From Aralia elata (Eukaryota; Streptophyta; Magnoliopsida; Apiales; Araliaceae), in assembly GCA_034770075.1 (NCBI GenBank), contig CM068384.1, forward strand, positions 93,274,720-93,338,719: a DNA stretch of 64,000 bases, in the 5' to 3' direction. Below the pieces are notes generated by a model, which was not told the origin of the DNA, did no database searches, and saw only the letters and a program-made list of their open reading frames with translations. Made by a program: the position numbers and the translations under genes. Within the stretch, counting starts at the first letter, position 1. The number at the start of each line of letters is the position of its first letter. This document shows, piece by piece, positions 58,815 through 64,000 of the stretch.

Positions 58815-59290
58815 TGTAGCACAAACCCAACAAGAATATTTCTCACAAATTAGCCAAATCCAACCAAGTACACAAACTAGCCAATAAATTTCTCACCACT
58901 TGGGTAATCTATCAAACACCTAACAGGCAATATCCAACTCTTTAACAATAAACACCTCCACTTCCAAAAACCACCATAAAATATACCAAAATACAAACCC
59001 TAACACTTCAAGCATGCAACAAGTGTAAACTTTACCAAATCCAAGTAAACCAAAGGATTACCTTTTTTGAATGATATTGAAGCACAAACCCTTTGTTTCC
59101 TTTGATGCCACTTGATTCAAGTTGAAGAAAATTGAGATTGAGTTTGTATATATGGGATATTGGGGATTCAAAGTTGATGATTGAATGGAATTAGGACTGG
59201 GGATTGAGTGGGATTTGGAATAAATTGGGTTTTAGGGCTTGGAGTTTGAGAAGGAGAAATTTTATAAAGTGAGTCCACAAATTGTCCGCT
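58815..59290 (-). promoter_or_regulatory. Possible internal promoter and leader intron of the second gene
   Basis: The minus strand has TTTATAAAATTTC (TATA at 59267-59260), a C/A-rich leader-like stretch of about 200 bp, then AAAAAAG|GTAATCC (59068-59056), a good plant 5' splice donor followed by T-rich intron-like sequence toward the ATG at 58814. The acceptor is not certain. Together this looks like a Pol II gene start inside the retroelement, separate from LTR transcription. Confidence 0.5.
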
Positions 59291-59769
59291 GTTGCCTTTA
59301 ATCTTTCTAACTTCTGCACGCAACGCTACGACGCTAAGGAATCAGTAGCCCAACACTACGGCATTATGACTCGGCGCTGCGACGCTTGAAGTTCAATGGG
59401 TCAACGTTGCGACGCTTCGTCTTAGCACTGCGACATTGTGGCCCTTACGTGCGCGCTTCGGCGCCTAGTGTGCATGCCCTGCGCATGCACCCTGACTCTT
59501 TTGGTTGTGCCAACTTGCTGCCTGCTGCTGCACCGTGCGCTTGGCTACGCCCTAGGTGGCCTTGGCTACAATTTGCGGCATTCGGTCGCTCCCATTTTGT
59601 TCGTTATTTGGTACCTGAAAGCATTTAACACCCCTAATTAAAATGCAATAAAGGAAGACTAAATCACTAAAATAAACTAAAACCAAAAATACATTTTTTT
59701 TTAATTTATAGATATTTGACATAGAAAACTAAAGTTATCTAACATGCAATCATAAACAATATACAAATT
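59291..59769 (-). other. GC-word block and spacer between protease and second gene
   Basis: Positions 59310-59420 contain repeated CAACGCTACGACGCT / GGCGCTGCGACGCT words at about 25-35 bp spacing, followed by CG-rich sequence to 59600. The open frames there are not conserved coding sequence. Confidence 0.55.
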
Positions 59770-59789
59770 AAACTTGGGTTGCCTCCCAA
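59770..59789 (-). other. Conserved Athila-type motif TTGGGAGGCAACCCAAGTTT
   Basis: The minus strand reads AGCGC..AATTGGGAGGCAACCCAAGTTT just after the protease remnant. I know this motif as typical of the region after the coding part of Athila-like elements. Its position right behind protease suggests that the pol region was lost cleanly up to it. Confidence 0.55.
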
Positions 59790-59940
59790 TTAGCGCTTAT
59801 TTTATAGTCTTCAGCCTGACTTCTTCCTTCTCTCATCATAGATCTAGCTTGATTGAGGTTTCTTAGCGATCCATATTGCCTCCCCAGTAGTGCTTCAATT
59901 GTCGCCCTTTCCATTTGACTGCCCGCTTTGAATCAACTCC

Positions 59941-62201
59941 TCAGTTTGGTACTACTCCATGCGGGATCACTCCGATTTTCTCCATACATAACTCAGAATC
60001 ATCAAGATGGTCAGACACACAGCTTCCCAGAAATACCTCATTGACCGCCTTGTCGACTACGTCAACCTTATAACACTCCTCCACATCATTCGGGAATTTT
60101 ATTGCCTTGAACACATTGAACTTAATCTCCTGATCGTTGACTCTCATAGTAAGCTCGCCTTTCTGCACATCGATGAGAGTTCTCCCAGTGCCTAAGAATG
60201 GTCGTCCCAGAATAATAGGAATCTTTCAGTCTTCTATATAGTCGAGAACCACAAAGTCTGCTGCAAAAATTAACTTATTCACTTTTACCAACACATCTTT
60301 TACTATTCCCCTTGGACAAGTGACTGACCTGTCCGCAAGTTATAAGGTGACATTCGAAGGCTTCGCCTCCTTCAAACCAAGATGCTAATAAATCGACAGT
60401 AGCATTAAATTAATGTTGGCCCATAAGTCACACAAAGTTCTACCAACGAACTAGGTACCAATCGTACATGGAATTGTGAAATTGCCCAGATCTTTTAGCT
60501 TTGATGGTAGCTTCCTTTGGAGTATAGCATTGCATTTTTCCGTAAGCACCACTGTTTCAAACTTGCCTAGCTTTCTCTTCTTGGACAAAATATCCTTCAT
60601 GAACTTTTCATAGCTAGGTATCTGCTCTAACACTTCCGTGAACGGAATGTTGATGTACAACTTTTTGAACACCTCTAAGAATTTAGAAAATTGCTTTTTC
60701 AGCTTTTGTTTCTGAAGACGTTGCGGAAAAGGCACAAGGGGCACAACCGAAATTTGATTACTATCGTTAGAACTTAAAGATGGATCTTCTCCCGCCTTTT
60801 TTTTCTGGTCCCCACTCTTTTTCTTCTCCTTTTCAGCAACATTATCTTCATCCTTCACAATTTGTGGCATTGAGGTGGGTACTCCAACAGTCCCTTGTAC
60901 CTCCTTACCTGTAATCGCCTTGTAATGTTCCTGGCCTTCCATCCTGGGATTAATCTCCGTATTGCTTGACAAAGTTCCGTGAGGACGATTGTTGATAGCA
61001 CTTGCAAGCTATCCCACTTAATTTTCTAGATTCTGAGTCGATGCCTCCTAGCCATTCATCCTCGTCTCAGTCTGAGTTATGAACTTGGAAAGAAGTTCCT
61101 CTAAGTTAGACTTTTTCTCTAGTTGAGGAAGAGCTTGAGTTTGGAATCCTGAAGGGTATGGTTGTCTCGGAGCAGAGGATTGAGCTTGATTATTATTGCT
61201 CCTAGAGAAGTTTGGGTGATTCCTCCATCCAAGATTATAATTGTTGGGATTGCTACTATTCTACTACCTATTGTAATTACCAATATACTGTACCGACTCC
61301 GAACTAATGGCGCATTGATGACTCGGATGATTTCCAGCACATAAATCACAAATGATCTACACATTCTGCATAGGCTACGCCCCTAAAGTGTCAATCTTCT
61401 TCGTTAGCGTAGCAACCTGTGCAGCCAATGCCATAACTGCATCCAATTTAATCATCGCGGAAGGCCACTAATAATTGTTGGCAGCCATCGTCTCCAACAA
61501 CTCATACGCATCATCAAAATTTTCACCCATCAATGTTCCACCTGCAGCTGCATCAATACTCGTTCGAGTGGAACTAAATAACCCATTGTAGAACGTCTGA
61601 ACCTGCAGCCACTTGGGAATGCCATGGTGAGGACATCTTTGTAGTAAATCTTTGAATTGCTCATAGGCTTCGTAAAGAAACTCGGAGTCATGTTGTGCGA
61701 AAGATGTGATGGCATTCCTCATCTTTGCAGTCTTTCTTGGCGGAAAGAATTTTGCTTATCATTCCACGTTGTGATAGACCGTGCTGGACGTGAATACAAT
61801 CAACTTCTTGCCTTATCAGAGAGTGTGAAAGGAAACAGTCGAAGTCTAACAGGATCGTCGGTAACTCTGTTGTATTTGAAAGTATCATAGATCTCCAAAA
61901 AGCACACCAAATGATTATTTGGGTCGTCGTTAGACAACCCACCAAACTGCACGAAATTCTAGATCATTTGAATGGCCCCCGACTTGATTTCAAAATTATT
62001 AGCTTGAATAACGGACCTCTGAATGCTCGATTGGATTTCCGTAACTAGCGGTATAACATAATCCCTCAATGATTTTTGTTCTTCTGCAGTCGTGGTCTCT
62101 TGATTATGTGCCTCTTAACAAAACTTTTGCAGTTTTCAGAACCTTTTCTCGATTTTTTCTTCGTAAGGTAGTGGTTCCTGATCTTTAGATCGCGTTTGCA
62201 T
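59941..62201 (-). pseudogene. Athila-type gag and protease (broken)
   Basis: ATG 62201 (MQTRSKDQEPLPYEEK). The N-terminal gag (IQANNFEIKSGAIQM, DTFKYN, RLRLFPF) has several stops. A frameshift near 61750 leads into MRNAITSF ... CPHHGIPKWLQVQTFYNGL ... AAAGGTL (61722-61468). After further stops comes the finger remnant CDLCAGNHPSHQC (about 61345-61305), a Lys/Glu-rich linker (60972-60770), and the pre-protease PFPQRLQKQKLKKQFSKFLE ... LPSKLKDLGNFTIPCTIG. The protease core has LCDLWAN where the family has the DLGA active-site motif (about 60425-60410), a Gly to Trp change. It ends at VQKGELTMRVNDQEIKFNVF and a stop at 59941. The ORF parts at 61722, 60972 and 60168 share one frame. Confidence 0.85.
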
Positions 62202-62300
62202 GCAAAACTCAAGAGTTCTTGTAAAGAATTAAAACAGAAAAATACGTTTAAACTAAGATCAAATTTATTGAAATTAATATTGAAAAAATTATTAGTATAA

Positions 62301-62317
62301 TTCCTCGAACGATGCCA
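62301..62317 (-). other. Degraded Athila-type primer-binding site
   Basis: The minus strand reads TGGCATCGTTCGAGGAA about 10 bp after the LTR end. The Athila consensus is TGGCGCCGTTGCCGGGGA; several CG sites here have decayed. Confidence 0.7.
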
Positions 62318-62327
62318 AAAAAATTGT

Positions 62328-62791
62328 TGTTCGATTTCGGTATTGACAATTACGTGCAAATATACATGATCAACAAGTAATATAATAATAAGTAGAGTGT
62401 CCATCCCACGAGGAATTATTGCTAATAATTGACCAAATACTGATTTTATATCAATTTAATTTTTTTTAAACAAATGGATCAAAGTTATAAAATAAATTAT
62501 TTAAACTAAAATAATAATTTACTAAGCAAGGATTAAAATCAGATTTAAATGCTAAAATTACAACTTCCCCTAATGTCTCGTTTAAATCTCTTCACTCTCT
62601 TTTCAATTAATTAATCATAACAAATCATTAGCTGAGAAGTCAAAATTATTTATAAAACCTATTCTGATAGTTAGATAAAAATATCCTTCTAATTAAGTCA
62701 CTATATTCTCATGTGAAATAATTTAGAACAGACTCATTAAGTTCAGATTCTCACACTAGTTACACACGATATATACGATATATTGGTATAT
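62328..62791 (-). repeat. Athila-derivative 5' LTR, truncated
   Basis: Homologous to 55077-55520 (GGTATTGACAATTACGTGCA, CATCCCACGAGGAATTATTG). It breaks at 62791, where an unrelated LTR begins. The remainder probably continues beyond the window on the far side of that insertion. Confidence 0.82.
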
Positions 62792-64000
62792 TGTAATGTC
62801 CAGGAAATTTTAAATTTGGTATCAAATTATTTTGATGTATGAAATTTATTTTACATAAATTTTCGAACTTAATTGGATCCAATGTACACATTATTATTTA
62901 ATTGTATAATTATGTGGTCCAGTAAATTTTCCTTGCATTAAAGGGACTCACTGACAGTCCGAATAAATCAGTGAGTCAACCCTACGAACTTATTGGCAAG
63001 GAAATTTGGAAAGATTAAATAAATAATTTTATCAATTTCGGATTTAAATAATTTGAACGAGGAATCATTGTGGAAACAAATGTTTTAAATAATTAATTGA
63101 ATTAATTATTCAATTTAGATATTAGAATAAAATATTGTTAATTTAAATTGGGTCGCCTTTTCTTTCATTTGGATTGGCCATTTCTTTTTAGTTATTTTGG
63201 ATTTGGGCCAAATTCCATTCATTTTCCATTGCGTCACTTTCGTTTTTAGCCGGCCCAACTTAAATTGAGGGAGCCCAATTCCTTTTTCCTCCTAACCGAG
63301 TCGGGTCATTCAAACTACTAAGGACATTTGGGAAACAATTCAAGTCAATCGGTGGGATTGTTGGGGATAACCGAGCCAGAGACCAGATAACGACGGAAGG
63401 GGGAGTAGGGAGTAGACCAGCTAAGGCCAAGCCAAGCGAAACCCAACCTTCAATCAATCGGACGGGACGAGAGTGAGTGACGGGGGGAGAGTCGCCAGGC
63501 GTACGCTGGCGACAGCGCAAAGCAACCAGCAGACAAGCGGAGAGGCTATCGACCGACCAAGCGCCATTGTTCGGACCAGAAGGTGCAAGCTTCGCGTGGA
63601 CCAAGGGTTTCAAAATTCGGCGACGCGACCGGTGGGGGTACGACGCTCGAGAAATTGACTGGCGAGTTCACAGTCGGCGTGATGTGTACCATTAATCGCC
63701 ACCCCCTTCCGACCGATGGTCCTTAACCGGCCAATTAAGGTAATAACCATCCAATTTGGGTAAATTTTTCCCTATAAATTGAACCCCTACCTCTGCCAAA
63801 TCCCTTTGTTTGTGAGTCCCAAATTTAGAAAAAAATTAGGGTTCAAATTAAAGTGAGAGAGGGAGCAGGGGTGTTTGAACGTGGGTTCCAATTGGAGTGA
63901 ATGTCCCAAGGTTATACCGTCTATTTCGGTAGAAGGAGGAAGACTGCAGTCCGATCGGTAGCAAGGTAGTGACTGAGTAGCTTTAATTTAAATTTTTGTT
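62792..64000 (+). repeat. Partial LTR of a fourth LTR element (TGTAATGTCC...)
   Basis: Starts TGTAATGTCCAGGAAATTTT exactly where the Athila LTR stops, as expected for a nested insertion. It shares the TGTAAxG start of the chromovirus LTRs but no longer similarity that I can see. A TATA box CTATAAATT is at 63772-63780 with CCAAT-like sequence near 63750, so 63800-64000 is probably the transcribed leader part (R/U5). The CG-rich block 63400-63700 gives short open frames without recognisable protein features. The end is outside the window. Confidence 0.65.
63772..63780 (+). promoter_or_regulatory. TATA box in the partial LTR
   Basis: CCCTATAAATTGAACCCC, followed about 30 bp later by TTTGTTTGTGAGTCCC. 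A typical plant core promoter arrangement on the plus strand. Confidence 0.55.

Larger units (their letters stand above)
55077..62791 (-). mobile_element. Non-autonomous Athila-type element (gag-protease plus second gene, no RT/IN)
   Basis: Minus-strand element. 5' LTR at 62328-62791 (truncated by the next LTR), degraded Athila-type PBS, gag-protease (62201-59941), a non-coding block, a second gene (58814-57640), a 3' non-coding region, a PPT and the 3' LTR (55077-56565). Gag matches the Athila pattern (ANNFEIK, CPHHGIP, FYNGL, AAAGGTL), as does the terminal protease (IPIILGRPFLGTGR). No RT, RNase H or integrase motif appears in any frame between protease and 3' LTR, so it would rely on an autonomous partner. 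The 5' LTR is cut at 62791 by a new LTR starting TGTAATGTCC. Confidence 0.82.

Noticed and set aside
59386..59641. Two overlapping 67-80 residue frames
   Set aside because: GC-word block in non-coding spacer of the Athila derivative. Overlapping frames with no family signature.
63260..63695. Frames of 61-117 residues on both strands
   Set aside because: CG-rich part of an LTR. Overlapping, repeat-poor and with no recognisable domain; the LTR context explains them better.

Overview
The window is plant nuclear DNA, most likely from a eudicot, and it holds transposable elements from end to end. I found no host gene, tRNA, rRNA or CRISPR array. The plant assignment rests on long-LTR Ty3/gypsy chromoviruses primed by initiator tRNA-Met, a Ty1/copia family with the usual plant gag/PR/IN/RT/RH order, an Athila-type element, and a hAT element with an 8-bp target duplication. 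The species cannot be named from this sequence.

Layout. (1) 1-10484: Ty3-1, a minus-strand Tekay/Del-like element with a 3041-bp 5' LTR; its 3' LTR is cut by the window edge. (2) 10485-38369: a Ty1/copia block in plus orientation. Three partial copies are fused head to tail: a 5' LTR remnant with copy 1 (gag to mid-RT), then copy 2 (mid-gag to RNase H plus partial LTR), then copy 3 (gag C-terminus to RNase H plus 3' LTR). Ty3-1 sits in its 5' LTR. Ty3-2 (23745-36777, TSD agaat) splits its 3' LTR. (3) 39013-54480: a hAT-like element (TIR TAGTGRTGCACA, TSD cctctaaa). Ty3-3 (39355-53002, TSD gtcga) is inserted in it, and Ty3-3's integrase is in turn split by a solo Athila-type LTR (47287-49028). 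(4) 55077-62791: a minus-strand non-autonomous Athila derivative. It keeps gag and protease, has no detectable RT or integrase, and carries a second gene of the putative plant transposon protein family. (5) 62792-64000: the start of another LTR (TGTAATGTCC), running off the window.

Every polyprotein is broken by stops or frameshifts, so none is expected to be autonomous. Several catalytic residues are lost: copia copy 1 protease Thr, Ty3-3 RNase H Asp and integrase Asp, and the Athila protease motif Gly. Many premature stops replace Gln codons, as expected from deamination of methylated cytosine in silenced chromatin.

The most interesting points are an extra acidic coiled-coil ORF between primer-binding site and gag in Ty3-2; a downstream gene in the Athila derivative that appears to have its own TATA box and leader splice donor; an array of TGACATCAT words directly upstream of the Ty3-1 TATA box; and a roughly 90-bp module (CATAACTTTxTCATACGAACTC and following) shared by LTRs of otherwise different families, usually behind GC-rich palindromic words.
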